A stretch of DNA of 64,000 bases from Macrocybe gigantea (GCA_011319805.1 SJRY01000226.1:1-64000), one strand, 5' to 3'. Shown: positions 32,216 to 44,824, counted from the first letter of the stretch. Numbers and translations are program-made. Notes: a model not told the origin generated them from the letters alone.

Positions 32216-34775
32216 TCAAGACGAGGCGCCGAGAGCAGCGAGCTCTTTGCGGATCTCCGCCTCGCCGTCCATCTTCTTGACTTGTGTGGCCTCCAATCGC
32301 TCACCCCTCTTGGCTTTCTCCTTGAGTTCCTCGATTGCCTTGAGCTGAGAGCGAACAGGATTCAGAACGAAGAAGGAAACAAGATGACCGTCACACGGAG
32401 AGCAATACCTTCTTGTTGAGGTTCCTGATTTTCTTCGCCACAGGGTCCAGCGCACTGTCCGCTCCGGGCGTAACAGGCGAAGTCGCCACATCGACAGTCA
32501 AGTCAACCTGCTGCGGTTGCTGCTGCTTCTCCTGCCTCTGCACGCCATTCGCCTTCTTCCCGTTGCCCTGAGGCACACCGCCCTCGGCTCTGTCAGCTTC
32601 AACCTGTCCTTCAACCCCGTCCTTCTCCCCACCCGGGCTCTGCTTCTTGCCCTTCCGCTTCCTGGTCTTCTTGTCCGCATCCGCGCCAGCACCAGGCCCG
32701 CTTCCCAAGGGCGCGCCAGGCACTTGCCGTCTGGCGCCATTGACACCATTCCCGATGGGAGCGCCAGCGCCAGGGACTGGGGCTGGGCTACGATTGTACC
32801 GCGGAGGCGTCGCCGCGCCGTTTGTAGGTAGGCGGGGTGCGCCACCCTCGTCTTCGCGCTTGTAGATAGCGGGCGTCGCTAGGCCACGCGCTCCGGGAGG
32901 ACGGTAGGCACCTGCAGGCTTCGCCGGAACAGGCTTTGCAATGGCCTCGTAGTTCTTGACGCTCGCACTCGGCGCAGGAGCGGGAGGCACGTGCTGTCCG
33001 AATGGCGGCAGCAGGTCAACAGGCGTTGGCCGCCACGATGCTTGGTAAAGTTCTTCGTTGGTCTGCACGTGCATGAGAGGACCTGAGCAGTGCCAGATCT
33101 TGATTCCGTTATCCACCCGCAAACGGGGGGAGAGGGTCGCGGTAAGAATAAAACGACCGTCGGGCGACCACTCGCAGAAGGACGTGTTAGGAGCATCAAT
33201 GGTGCAGACTTTGCGGAGTGTCTTGCGATCAAACATGTCGATTTTTCCTGCTAAATTTCCGAAACCTGCAAGGAGGACCAACCTGCCTTGCGGGTTAAAC
33301 AAGATGGTGTTGTGAGGTGCCGAGCCAAAATCGTGCAGAGTCCGCACTCTCTGGTCAAAGATCATGGTCTTGGCCGGCATGTCTGACATCATCAGTCAAG
33401 TCATCAATGAAATGGAAGAGGAAACGGAGGCAACGCACATCCATAGACCACGCCAAATTCCTTGGAATTCGGATTCCAAGCAAAATCGTGTATAGGTCCC
33501 TCTTTGTCAAGAGTGACTCGGCAATCGAAGTTGCCGGCAGCGCTGAGGAGATACATGCCGGTCTCTCCGTAGTAACTCTTGTTAGAGTTATCGACCTCCG
33601 TTTGCGTGAGGAGCAACACCTGAGTGCCGAGATTGTTCCACTTGATCTGTGCTCGATCGGCTTTGAAAAACGACTTCGAACACGTGGGCGGACTGTTCAG
33701 CGTGAGCAAGCCATAGATTTTGATACTGGCAGGTGCGCCCTGTGAAACATCCGTTGAGGAACAGGTGAATGAGGGACGATGGATGGAGCCACTGACCTTT
33801 TTCTCGGCGACAAAGACAGCAAGAGATGGGTTGAGACCAGGGCTGAGAGAGATGCTCGTCGAGCCTTCGACTTTCAGCTTATCGACAATCCCGTTCGACC
33901 ACTCCGCAGGGCGATACACCTGAATCTCGGACGACACCAATCGCACGGCATGAGATTCCGAGATCGTATATTGAAGATCCCAACCGTCTTGGGACTTTTG
34001 CGAAAAAGAGATGAGCTCTTCTCCAGTTGACACAGAAAAGACTCGGAGATTCTTGTGTTGTGCGCCGTCTTCGAGTTTCACTGCAGAGGATCGGTCCAAG
34101 TAAGACAAAACAAAAGCATTATACTCACCAGGTCGCTCCCAAGTCGATAGATAGGTACCGCGGGGCGAGAAACGGAGCTCTACAACATTGGGGATGGAAA
34201 GCTCCTGGAGAAGTTGAGCACCCTCCGCCTGAAATATCCGCACCCTGTGAATGACAGCGATTAGATCGGTTGCATTGACAGCAGAAGTGACGAAATCGAT
34301 GGACGATAACCGATTACGCACAATGCGATCGGATGTGGATGTGGAAAATGAAGAAAAACACGAGGATAAAAACGAGGCGGTGAAGGTGACTCACACAGCG
34401 GGCAAAGCAAAAGCGATGAGTCTACCATCAGCGCTGTAATGGTATATGCGAGCTGGGACGTCGGGAGAGACGAAGTCAGGAACGGGGACGTAGTCCGGGG
34501 TGCCACCGACGAGGCCAAGTGATTTTTGAGCACGGACTGTGAACAGAAGCAGAGAAATCAGCATTTCCGAAATGCAATCTCGTACGACAGGCTATGATAA
34601 GGCATGGTAGGTGCTCCGCACACAAAAGCTCCTACTAGAACGCGATTACGCCGTCCAACCGAGGTGCTGTGCAGCGATATGTCGGTGCACGTGTTCCGTT
34701 CCACAAGCCAGAAAAAAAAGATCAACGATGGAGAACAAACTGACATGCGTACTGCTGGGATATTTGTGATGCCAT
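32216..34775 (-). CDS. Translation initiation factor eIF2A
   Basis: WD-repeat initiation factor that can deliver Met-tRNA to 40S subunits and supports non-canonical initiation. Exons 34775-34745, 34536-34395, 34244-33797, 33739-33439, 33382-32409 and 32344-32216 total 2025 nt, phase-consistent, 674 residues. The start MASQISQQYAFRAQKSLGLV is typical. Propeller blades include ARIYHYSADGRLIAF, VELRFSPRGTYLSTWERP, DFAWNPNSKEFGVVYGYMPAK, HNTILFNPQGRLVLLAGFGNL and FCEWSPDGRFILTATLSPRLRVDNG. A long Pro/Ala/Gly-rich and Lys-rich linker follows. The conserved C-terminal helix (KKIRNLNKKLKAIEELKEK) comes last. No frame breaks were found in this gene. Confidence 0.95.
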
Positions 34776-35336
34776 TGCGCGAAGAGTAGAGGCCAGAGGG
34801 GTGGAAATCCAAGCTCGGGGTGCTGGGGGAGTAGAAGCAAGTTAATGCTTCAGTTGGAGGCAGTGGTGAAAGCCATTTTCAGCCTATGTCCGTGAAAACG
34901 TCTTTATTTGGTCTTGTTTGATCTCGAAGTTTTTAGGGCAGGTTCCCGCCCCAAGGCGGCACATGCAACGTCACACGAGTCGGGCGGGACACCAGAGATC
35001 AATTCGAGGAACGTTCCCTGTGTGCGCCGCCATGCCTCCCAGATTTGCTATTTCCATCAGACATCTGTCGGGATTTGAGGTCACGCGCATAAAGGAAAAA
35101 AATACAAGGCGGCTCTAGACTCACGTCAGCGGCTTTTTCTTGAATACGGATTTCACGCGTCGGGATGGCTAGTTCGGGAGATACGCCAGTCCAAGATGTC
35201 TCTCTGCTTTGACGCTCAAGCGGGAGACCCATGCACGTGATGGAATATCTTTGGCTGCGTTCAGAGAGTTTTATATCCAGCAGAAAACGTCCGTCAATGG
35301 CAGAACATCGCATCCTGCCTGACGCGCGCTCTAGCC

Positions 35337-36078
35337 ATGCAAAACAACGGAACAGTCGACCCTCAACAGCTAGTGTTGCGCCCGGTAATCCTAGAGGTGA
35401 TGATCCATTTTTGGGAATCTTTATTTTCTTAAAAGCTGATCCTTGTATTCAGCATGTCGACCCAGCCAAACTACTCGACGGCATCATACAACATCTTCCT
35501 GCGCCGAGTGCTCCTGATGGCTATACCTCAGACACGCTTTATCTAGTCTATACTCGTCGCGACGAACATACCGTTCTGCCTTACGAACCGAGCATCACCT
35601 TCAGTCGCGGCGGCCAACTCGGCGTGTCGCTGTCTGATGTCAATAAGGGAATTGCCATAAATAGAGCAGGGAGCCACGTTTTCCGAACGCGGGGTAGGCA
35701 TAGATCTAGAGCCATCGTCGCGATCGACGTGCGTATCTCTATTCGCTTCGTTCTCTGTATGGGGCAGTATTTGATGCTTATTTCTTTTTGCCTCAGTGGC
35801 CAGACTTGCCATTGTACCGAAAGTATATCGGTGTTGCGGGTGGGAAACTTGATGATATGACACGCCAGGACGTGGCGGAAGAAGTTGTCGACGTTTTGAT
35901 CTCGTTCTTCGAGGACAAAACTATGTTTCCACATGTACGTGAGGCGCCAGGTCGCGTGAAAGCGATTTTCTCATGTTTCGTTGTCTAGGGCGTCCCGATT
36001 TCTTATAAGAAAACTAAGCTCGTCGCCCTCAGTTATTATAACCCTAACTGGGTCCCCATTTTAGCTGAAGAGTGGTGA
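35337..36078 (+). CDS. Hypothetical protein, four exons
   Basis: Exons 35337-35384, 35453-35728, 35797-35934 and 35989-36078 are each a multiple of three and bounded by good sites (the third donor is GTACGT). The product is 183 residues. I do not recognise the family. Visible pieces are PAKLLDGIIQHLPAPS, SDTLYLVYTRRDEH, ITFSRGGQLGVSLSDV and LPLYRKYIGVAGGKLDDMTRQD, and a short conserved-looking end YKKTKLVALSYYNPNW. There is no signal peptide or membrane segment, so the protein is probably soluble. It lies head-to-head with eIF2A, with 561 bp between starts. Confidence 0.65.
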
Positions 36079-36256
36079 TGAAATGCGGAGCTCGCTCATC
36101 TGTTTATTCGTAAGTGTGCTTTCAGGAATATGTATGTACATTCCGGGAATATAGAACCGTCAATGTCCCAAGCCCATGACGCAGTAAGATATCCAACCTA
36201 CATCCAAGAAAGCTCGTCAAAGTTGAGCCAAATTTCTTCAGCACACGGCGTCTTCG

Positions 36257-37296
36257 TTACTTCTCGTCACGATGGGAGGAAGGAATATCCTTCCCGGTCG
36301 CGTTCTTGAACTGGTGTCGAATCGCGTCTGCGATTTGCTTGTCCTTCAGTTGCTCAAGCACAGTTTCATTGTCCTGAGGGCCTTGCTTCAGAACATGTTC
36401 CTGCACGAAATCGATGGCTAGTCCGAGAAACGTTCGTGAGTTTACTTCGTCGCAGCACGTTCTCAGGGGCTCCACTACTGACCCTTGTCCAATTTGTCTA
36501 GACGTGCGTGTTATTGAGAACTCTTGTCAGGATCACAACCGTAACGACTCACCTTCCTTCTTCTCCCCAGCAGTACCACCGCCAAGTGCATTGTTGATCT
36601 TATCTCCCAACGACTGTGGTTTCGGCGGCTCCTCCTGATGCCCGACAATCTTTCCCAAGACCGAACCCAGCCCGTGGTGTTCTTCCTGCTGTAATTGTTG
36701 CTTCTGCTGTTCGTGATGAAGACCGTGTCCTCCCAACACGCTCCCGATCTTATCCAACAAGCCTTCTTCCTTGGGCGCTGGAGGCGGCGGCTGAGGTGGA
36801 GCGGCCTTCCCGCCTAACGCGCTACCGATCTTGTTTAGCAGCGCTTCACCGTGGTGCTGGTATTTCGGCGGTTCGGACATCTGCGAGGCAGGCGGCTTCT
36901 GAACAGACTCGGAAGCGCCTCCGCCCAGAACACCGCTAATCTTGTTCAACAAGTGCTCACTGTAGTGCGCGGGGGCAGGCTGAGGAGGAGGCGGGGGTGG
37001 CTGGGCTGAAGCTTCGGATGAGAGTGCGAGTGGGCAGAGATCGCGCTTCCGATCTTGTCCAGGAGTCCTTCCTCTCGACGAGGAGCGGAAGAGTGCTGCT
37101 CTTCGTGATGGACGTCAGAGGCATTGTCGGGACGATCGGCGGGATGATTTGGGTTGAGCGCGTTGCTGATCTTGTGCGAAAGACTTCTATCATCCTGATG
37201 TTCTCGGTTCGTGCCCGTGTTGTGGGCCGACACATCGGTCGTTTCAGAGGAATGGTGTGAATTGTCCTCGATCTTCAGGTTCTTCAGGAAGTCCAT
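36257..37296 (-). CDS. Protein with repeated LLDKIGxxLGG motifs
   Basis: Exons 37296-36554, a 15-nt micro-exon (36497-36483) and 36417-36257. The total is phase-consistent only if one base is missing near 37010. The protein repeats a short amphipathic motif at least five times: HKISNALNP, LLDKIGSAI, LLNKISGVLGG, LLNKIGSALGG, LLDKIGSVLGG, and a degenerate GDKINNALGGG. The repeats are separated by His/Gln/Pro-rich linkers. The C-terminal block (LDKAIDFVQEHVLKQGPQDNE ... IADAIRHQFKNATGKDIP) is the conserved part and resembles small fungal proteins annotated as beta-flanking-like, of unknown function. No signal peptide; the sequence composition suggests a disordered, stress-type protein. Confidence 0.7.
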
Positions 37297-38653
37297 GTCA
37301 GGAAGGGTCGCTTGAACCCCGATCAGGATGCTTGCTTGTTTTTTTAAATGGATGTCAGGTCCATGAGGCTGTCAGATGCGGTGCGTTGATATCAGATTAG
37401 CCCAGAAAAGCATCTCGTTCTCGCACACGTTCATATGAACGCCGAAAATCAGATTCGGTATGTATTTTGCGGGCGATTCAGCAGGAGGAATCATGTCACA
37501 ATTGTCGCTAGGTAAGTCGTCTGATCGTCCTCATGAAGGACTCGCACAGCATGCAGCCTACTTTTTTTTCCAATAAAAATTGTGTTCTGACAAGGAATGT
37601 AGGGAAGCACCATCACGATTTGTTGTCCAGGCGATGCCAATGATCCAGCACTCTGTGGTCATAAGCCGGACTTGATGAGAGAATCTCTTTATTGTTACAG
37701 ACGTCTCGAGTTCATATAATCTCTGCCCATTCAAGCACGTAACAAGATACAACATCGACGCCCTTGTGCTCAGGTGAATTCATTGGATTTGAGCTCCGCA
37801 ACTTCGCGGCGAATATCCAAGTTCTGCTTCTGGTCGCCCCAAACGTTCCGATCCCAACAGCCAACTTATTCCCCTGCGAAAGCAGATATTTCGGTGGACT
37901 TATCATGCTATCATCAAGGGCCACCTCACTCAGCATTCTCACAGCTGGTCTGGCGATGGTCGCAGTTGCATCATGGGCAGTAAGGAATGATTCTCGTAGA
38001 AAAAGGGACCGCACTCGCCGAAAGGTATGACTTATTCTTCATTTGTAAGCCCCAGTGATGACGTATATGTGAACAATTGCTTCCATCCACTCTGAGTAAA
38101 TGGAGACAACCTGGAAATACTGACGAGGCTTTCGAGCAGATATGGAATGATTTAGAAGAGGTTTTCCGCACGCCAGATTGAAGCCGTGGAACTATTCTTG
38201 GTCAACTATTCTCAAGTCTCCCGATTATTCCTACCCTTTGTCAACTGGGTATAGTTATGCGTTACCACCGTACCATTCCAGATCGGCTAGGAAATGTCGG
38301 ATGTCTTCGCACTTTCTGTTACCAGGCTCGTACCTCTTTAATGTCCTACTCGTGATTTGCTGTACAACATTTACTGGTGCTTGCCTGAAAACGAGGGTCC
38401 GAGAGGTGCTTCGATGAGTCCATCCCAAGTGAGACGCAGGATTCGAGTCCCGCAGCAGCTCTTCTTTTTCACAAAGGTGTGCATGCCTTCGTTTGTACCA
38501 CGTTTAGGAAGATCTGGTAGAAAGACACCAATGCGTTGCGTTTCGACTGAGGCAAAAGAAAAATCACTTTCGAGGTCCGAACCAGGACGAGAAGAAGAAA
38601 AATCTCATCATATTAGAAAATACAGTGTTAAAGATGCAAGCGAATATGTGGAG
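37297..38653. other. Intergenic region with unresolved frames
   Basis: Frames at 37712-38030 (both strands) and 38178-38779 (plus) overlap. The last 125 bases are antisense to the CDC73 C terminus. No recognised gene; a T run at 37563. Confidence 0.4.
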
Positions 38654-40430
38654 CTAGTTCTTGATCAGCCATGGTTTGTTAGCCAATATCCACATATCCA
38701 GCGTCTTCCAGAAGTGTGCGACGACGGATTGTCAACGTGTCTTCGATGCGGGTCAATCTACAGAAGTTCAAAAGGATAGTCACAATTCGCAATGTGAGAA
38801 CAATAAGAGGTGTACAAGGGACGAACCTTCAGCTCTGTCACATTCCAGTCCTTAATTTTATGGTTCGGTGGGTCGTTTGACCAAGACACGTAGATGCCTT
38901 TGACTTCAAGTCGTCTTCAGCAAAGGGCAACAAAACCGCTAATGACAGCGAGGTTCCTCACCATGGTGGAACAGCTGGATAGGCTCGTTCCACTTGTACG
39001 GTCGGAACTGCCATGCTTGGCCAGTGGTCATCACACAGACCACTCGGTCCCAGGCGTCCGCTCCGAACTTGGCCAGCGCTTCCACACTGTCCACGACGAA
39101 ATACCGCGCTTGCGTTTCGACTTCTTTCCCACTCGAGTCGATGCTGGTGAGCTTGCGGTACAGAGGTATCATGTCTTCCGGCCGAGGGTTGCCTTCAGCC
39201 GCAGCTCGAGCGCGAGCTTCCTGCGATGGCTCAAAACTTTGCGAAAATCCTATAATTAGAGACCGTAACAACAGAGGCTGACAAGAAGGCATACGTTGAT
39301 TCTTGAAGGAATCGCTTTACGTTGTGCATGGTAATTAAGGCGGTCGGTGATGAAGATATCATGATGATAGGGTACATGTGACCTTGAAACGAAATTTGAG
39401 AATATTATGCCAGCTGTTTTGATGATTATACGTACGGGGTCTGCGATGTTGGAGTTTACCATCTTTAAAGGAAGGGTTAGATTTGGCTGGGCTGCATAAA
39501 CAAGACGCTCGGACCTTGAGCAGGGGTTGTTGGTTGAGCGGGCGTCGCGCCCGTTTTGCCGGCTTCTTTGAGCTTTTTCAGTTTGTCTGCGTAGACGTTC
39601 TTGATAGCCGAGAAGTTCTGTTACGATCGTAAGTCAGACAGTTCTTGTCGTAAAGCGAAAGATAGACCAGGCAATGGAAACATTTCGAGATAACGAGGAA
39701 CGGTCCCCATCAACGAAGATACGAAACTCACGTTCGGTTTGAAGCCACGAAGAACAGTGTTCCGGTCCTGAAGCTCGACCTCGTTCTGCCTGATCTTCTT
39801 GACAATTTCGATATCATGTGTGTCAGGCACATAACGCCGCTTTTGTGGGCTCGTTGTAGACGCCGCAGAGTCGAGGTGCGCGGTTTTCGACGGGGTAGAA
39901 GTGGGCAGACGGCTGGCCGTCGACGGTGGTGTACCCGGTGGTGTTGTCGATTCTGGTCGACAATGTCACGTTTACTCTCACTCGTCCGGCCAAGAACATG
40001 ACAGTTCTTGGGACGAATAACATCGAGACTTACCAGCAAAAGTCGGCGGAGCGAGCCGTTCATGTTCAACTATCCGGCCTTCCAACCAGTCCACCACCGA
40101 TTTCCTCTCTGTTATACTGACAAACCCGACTGCCAACCCGTTTTCCCTCGCCTGCTTCATGTAGTCTGCACCGGCTGCACCGCGAAGGAGCCATGCGAGG
40201 TAGATGGCTTCAAGGGAGTAAAAGTCGGATGGTGATGAGGCTGTTGCGATGCCTGGTTTTCGGAAACGCGTCGGAGTGGATTTAGGGAGAGATAGGGTCG
40301 GAGAGATGACGAGGTGCGTTGCTTGAGCTAGAGATGGGCATGAGCCGTCAGCGTTGGCGTAGGTGATGGACGTCTCCGACTTGATGGCTCGTTGGAGGGC
40401 GTGTAGCGGATCTTCAGTACTCGAGCTCAT
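38654..40430 (-). CDS. CDC73: Paf1-complex subunit Cdc73 (parafibromin homologue)
   Basis: Nuclear subunit of the Paf1 complex, which accompanies RNA polymerase II and supports histone modification. Exons 40430-40034, 39952-39732, 39617-39515, 39462-39436, 39382-39295, 39236-38962, 38903-38827 and 38757-38654, phase-consistent up to the last exon. The N-terminal domain: DPLHALQRAIKSETSITYAN, STPTRFRKPG, FVSITERKSVVDWLEG. The C-terminal Ras-like fold: PIIMISSSPTALITMHNVK, FEPSQEARARAAAEG, RYFVVDSVEALAKFGADAW, QFRPYKWNEP, YVSWSNDPPNHKIKDWNVTEL. In the last exon the frame breaks near 38729 between DPHRRHVD and SVVAHFWKTLD. One missing base explains it, and such a change in a conserved gene is more likely an assembly error. 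Confidence 0.95.
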
Positions 40431-40592
40431 GGTCCTAGATAGACTCCAGCTGCGAAACCGGTGTGGAAGAGAGGTCAGCTCGCAGCAGTGGGTACGGCGA
40501 GGTGAAGATGAAGTGTTTGTTTGTTTGTTCTCTGCTACGTTGAACCCAGACTACATACTGCAAGTGCTTCTGGTCCATTCATTCTCTTGTTA

Positions 40593-42822
40593 TCATGGCT
40601 CTGTGACCTTTTCGTGCAGCTCAATGTCATCTACAAGTCGCTGTAGGGCGCGCTTCGCGTTTCCTTCATCCTCCCAGGCCTTCGCAAATCCCGCCTGAAT
40701 CCTCAAGACGTTCTTCCTCTTCTCTTGCCCGATCTTGCTGTGGCACTGGTCTATTACTTCTCGGATCTCGACTCCGACTGCCTCCCTAGTACCTTTGGGC
40801 GTTCTTCCCGTGCTCAAGATCGGCTTCGTCCCCAATCCTGTTCTGACCTCAATCAACTCGAACGCAACGTTCAAGTTTTCTGTCAGATGCTTGGCTGCAG
40901 TCGGTTGGTCTGCTTCAAATGGCCAGCACACTCTTTCCAAGGTAGCGATGAATAATGATGGTAGGAAGAAGGAAAATATATGCTTACAATGGTATACCAC
41001 TGCGCAACGACTCGATGACGCTTCCATGGCCGCAATGCGATACGAACCATCCTGTTGCCTGAGTTCGCCATACGGACTCTTAGTCGGGACAAACAAAGAA
41101 AGTGTAGCGAACTCACTGGATGATTTAGGATGAAGTGCTGCGGACTCCACTTCGTGAGGATACCAAGTCCAGAAACATCAACTTTGTCGTATATCCCTTG
41201 CGAAAGTTTCGCTAATGGCGAAGCTAGGCTGAAAATCTGAGACGTTTTAGAGCTCAGATGCATTGGTTAATGGACCCAGAAGACCTACGAACGGGGTCGC
41301 CTTTTCTAGGAAAGCCTCGATGAATTCTTCGACATAATTTGTTGATGTTGGCCAAGACATCGTTCCAAAGGAAATCTGCATGCAATCGTTCACTCAAAGC
41401 CTCCATTGAACTAAGCATCGTCATCACGTACAAAGAATACCGAGCGCTCTCCTCGCTCAAAAAGTGCACGATCCAGGAATTCTTTCATGTTGGATTGGCC
41501 CCCTCCTTTATAATCGCCAGCCATGCCGCTTCCATATGCCGCTGGGAGCAATGGACCGACTCCGTAAAGCGGTTTGGATATACTGGCCAACCAGGACTCG
41601 AGTGCGCTCACAGGTCCAGGCTCGTATATGCCCGAAGACGATATGATGACACCATCGCAGCTCCTGAGGAACCTGTTTGGAAAGTCGTCAAACGCGCATC
41701 TTTTGTGACCCGCCTAAGGAGACGTACGATGCCCCGCCCTTGGCGATGACTGCTTTTCCTGTGGAACGGCTTGGCAACTATTTCATGTGTTGGGCGAGGA
41801 GCGTCTCTTGCAGTCAGACAAATGCGTCACGCACCACTTGTGGAAATAACTCGTGGTCGTACATGGGTGGCATGCCGCCGATGTTCACCTTCTTCCCCTC
41901 CGTTCGTCCAAACATCTGGAAGAGCTTTCCAGTCCAATCTCAACGAAAAACCTTATCAGACCGTGCGCACCTCATCGCCGACTTCGGCTATGCTCCTGCC
42001 CGTGCGGGCAGCCTCGGCGTCGATCTTTGGGCCCAAATCACCCAGTCCTCCGAGGTATTCGGGTCCATATTTGCGGAGGATATGTGTTGCGCCACCCGGC
42101 ACCCAAGCGAGCACGGGCACGGACGTCCCGCTGATCTTTTTGGTTGCGTGGAGTTGGTCGATGGCGAAGAACTGTTTTACCGGTACCGAAACGCGGTGAC
42201 ACTATATCATCATATACGAAATTACGTACACTCATAATGATAGCGGACGGCGGTGGCAGACCGGCATATGTCCTTCCGGTTGTTGGGCATGTCAGCGGCT
42301 TGGATTCATACAGCGTCTCGTATATCGCAGGATAAGAAGTTGAAAACGGCTGGAAGAGCTGGAACATCGTCTTGTCTTCGGATTTGAACGTTGAAATCGT
42401 TCTACGGGACATTGCAACGCCGTTAAATGAAGCGCGATGCCACGATGATTGATGGCTTTCGCACCTTATGCGCTTCAGTGTCTCGGAATTCTCGCCTGGC
42501 GGGAACTGGCGCGCAAGTTCGGCTTCCGTTGTCTCAATGTGACATGACGCGACAAGGAACGTGAGGACCATGTTGCGCTGGTAGGACACGAGCTTTCCGG
42601 CCAGGGCGCAGAGCGGCCTGACGTGACCTGTCGCGAAAACAAAAAGCGAATCCGCGATAAGTTAATGATTCTTCCCGTCTCTTATCACGAAAGAAAGGTA
42701 TCCTGACTCCATGTGGGCAGTGGTAGCAGCAACAGGTGTAAAGGGGCTGCGTCTGACGTTGCGATCCCGTTTGCAGCTGTTGTTGGCGAGGATGGGGCTG
42801 CTGAGGGTACGAATTCCTTCAT
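40593..42822 (-). CDS. UDP-glycosyltransferase (GT1 family)
   Basis: Transfers a sugar from a UDP-sugar to a small lipophilic acceptor such as a sterol or secondary metabolite; the acceptor cannot be told. Multi-exon. It starts at ATG 42822 with a variable N terminus, then the first strand HLLLLPLPTW and HVRPLCALAGKLVSYQRN after an intron. FLDRALFERGERSVFF precedes the nucleotide-binding half. The PSPG signature follows, split by an intron: TKWSPQHFILNHP, then GWFVSHCGHGSVIESLRSGIP and CWPFEADQP. The C-terminal helices end ALQRLVDDIELHEKVTEP at 40593. In plants the motif usually reads HCGWNS; here it reads HCGHGS. Exon edges in the middle (41150-42030) were not all resolved. Confidence 0.85.
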
Positions 42823-43500
42823 TGTCAGAGCTTGACAAGCGCAAAGACTATTGGCCCAGGTCGTGCCTGCACAGGATGATTTCAATCTATATACTGCTCC
42901 TTCAACTATTCATTGCTATATGCAGATACGAAGGCAGCTTCAAGATGTGCCTCTCGTCGTCGACAGTTGATCACTGCGCCACAAAACCGACTCAGCGTAC
43001 CTTCAAACTATAGTTTACTTCAAGGACGATGCCAGATTCGACTCTCTGGAAGAGATGAACCGACGCCAGGCAGAGAAACCGGATTTGTTAAACGCTGCAA
43101 TATGAAGACCATGCGACGGATGCGGCGCTCGAAGCTCATCAAAACAGTGATGGAGAACTTGGGCGTTCTTATGTCTTGCTTGATCAGCTGGGGCGACCAA
43201 GCGCTTTCGGAACTCACAAAACGTCAGTTGTCAAGACCCTGGTAACTCGTTAACATCCCTGCCACAGGCGCTATACTCGATCGAGAAAATTGCAGGTCCC
43301 TTCTATGAGGAAAACTGAAAGTAGAACTAGCCAGGTGCTTTTACCCTTTCATGGGTATAGCTTCGTCGGCCCACCTCTTGGAGGAGCCCTCGGCGCAGCA
43401 GATGCTGGAGTTGGCCAAGTGGAGATACAAAGTAATCCAAGAACAATTCCGAATCTTACTGTACTTCCGATTCCGCATGCAAGCAAACCCGCCATCGATC
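42823..43500. other. Intergenic region with possible coding remnant
   Basis: Plus-strand pieces look protein-like (AQDDFNLYTAPSTIHCYMQI at 42870-42930; YFKDDARFDSLEEMNRRQAEK at 43016-43078) but sit in frames I could not join with splice sites. It could be a decayed gene. No family is recognised. Confidence 0.35.
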
Positions 43501-44281
43501 TTACATCCCCAATATAGCAGCGTCCGTAGTACGCCCCACTGCATTACTTGTAAAAACGCCCATATTGTTGGAGAGATTTAGTGCTGCCCGAGCGGCAGCC
43601 CTTTGTCTCGGCGTGGCCTAGTCAAGAAAGAAACCATCATGCCAAGAACGTTCAACCGCGGTTGCAACTCGAATACGTACCGGCTGAGGTGGTGGATGTT
43701 TTATGGCGGGATACACGATCGCCAAAATAAGAAAGATTGTTTCCTCTCTTGAAAGCTCGGGAATGACGGTCAGCGTCCCAGGTTGGTCATTTTTGAAGGG
43801 GTTGATTTGGGGGAGTGTGAGGACGGCGATGGTTTCGAGACCGTTCTTGAGCTGTTGTGTCGTGCGTGTGTGTTACGTTGTGGGATGCTGGATGGCGGTA
43901 AGGAATACGATTCGCACCTTACACGTGCCGTTCTTGAACGTAGTGACATATTTCTGCGTTGACCAATGCCATTCGTGTTTCCTGAGCCAGGCATCAATAC
44001 ATTCGCCAAATTCAGTGCAAGCGCCCTCACATGCTGAACAACGCCGTTCTCGCTTTGACATCGCGCAGTGGTTTCGTATCGTTCATGACCGTCATCGTGC
44101 GCTGCTTCCAGTCTATCATGCCGTCGATGCTCGAGCCGCTCGGGTCCAGCGACGCGAGAACCGTCTTCTTCCTCCGACCTAGAAAGCCCCGCTCGGTGTC
44201 TATTCGAAAGGATAGAGCGTGCTGATCGGCGGTGATGAAGCTGTTCCCGACCTCGCTGCCAGAAAAGACGTAGGTTATCAT
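43501..44281 (-). CDS. DUF6593 domain protein
   Basis: Exons 44281-43918 (with a frame change near 44030), 43851-43681 and 43617-43501. The protein begins MITYVFSGSEVGNSF and follows the DUF6593 pattern, a small beta-rich domain common in agaricomycetes and of unknown function: a strand with SFRIDTE, SSIDGMIDWKQRTMTV, then HEWHWSTQKYVTTFKNG and a last helix REETIFLILAIVYPAI. The C terminus is Ala/Arg-rich. The frame change at 44030 may be a very short intron (34 or 64 nt, GTC...GAG) or an indel; I could not decide. The gene usually occurs in multi-copy families; this is the only copy seen here. Confidence 0.7.
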
Positions 44282-44824
44282 TGCTCCTCGTCAGTTATTG
44301 CGGAAGGCTTTCTGGGTTGAGTTATGTTGAATGGGAGAGCGGCAATGCATTGATACAGGGAGGTCACCGGTCCCGTATATATGATAGATAGCACACGGAA
44401 AGGGTTGGGTTCCAATTCAACGCCCTTGATCAACATAGTAACTGAGGCTAAATTTAGGGGATATCAGTCACAGGGCACACAGGCGCATTCGACCTAGGAG
44501 TGCCTGGGCGACACGGGTCATGATGGAATATGCAGCCTAGACCTGACAAGGATCAGCATAACAGGATGTTGTTATCATTGATTGCCGGTGCTTCTCCGCA
44601 AAAAAATGTCTTTTGCCTAGGGTAGTACCATATTCCAATTTAACAAATCTGTGCCCATCGCTTTCAAGCGCCATCGGTCATTTCTGGCCAAGCAAAAGTA
44701 TGTTCTTTCACCTGCTCTCGAGTCTCAGCCCGAGGTACATGGCTCAACAGGACCCAATAGGTCGAGAGAAAGCATGATATTGTCGGTTGGGAACTGCAGA
44801 TAGGTTGTAATGTATGTATGTCGT
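44282..44824. other. Intergenic region, nothing recognised
   Basis: No frame of interest and no RNA gene seen between the DUF6593 start and the IPMK stop. Confidence 0.5.

Noticed and set aside
38420..38455. tRNA-like T-arm (GATTCGAGTCCCGC)
   Set aside because: No acceptor stem, D arm or anticodon arm at the proper distances on either side.
36257..40430. HD mating-type locus, because of the beta-flanking-like protein
   Set aside because: No homeodomain genes and no mitochondrial intermediate peptidase gene nearby; the resemblance rests on one weakly known family.
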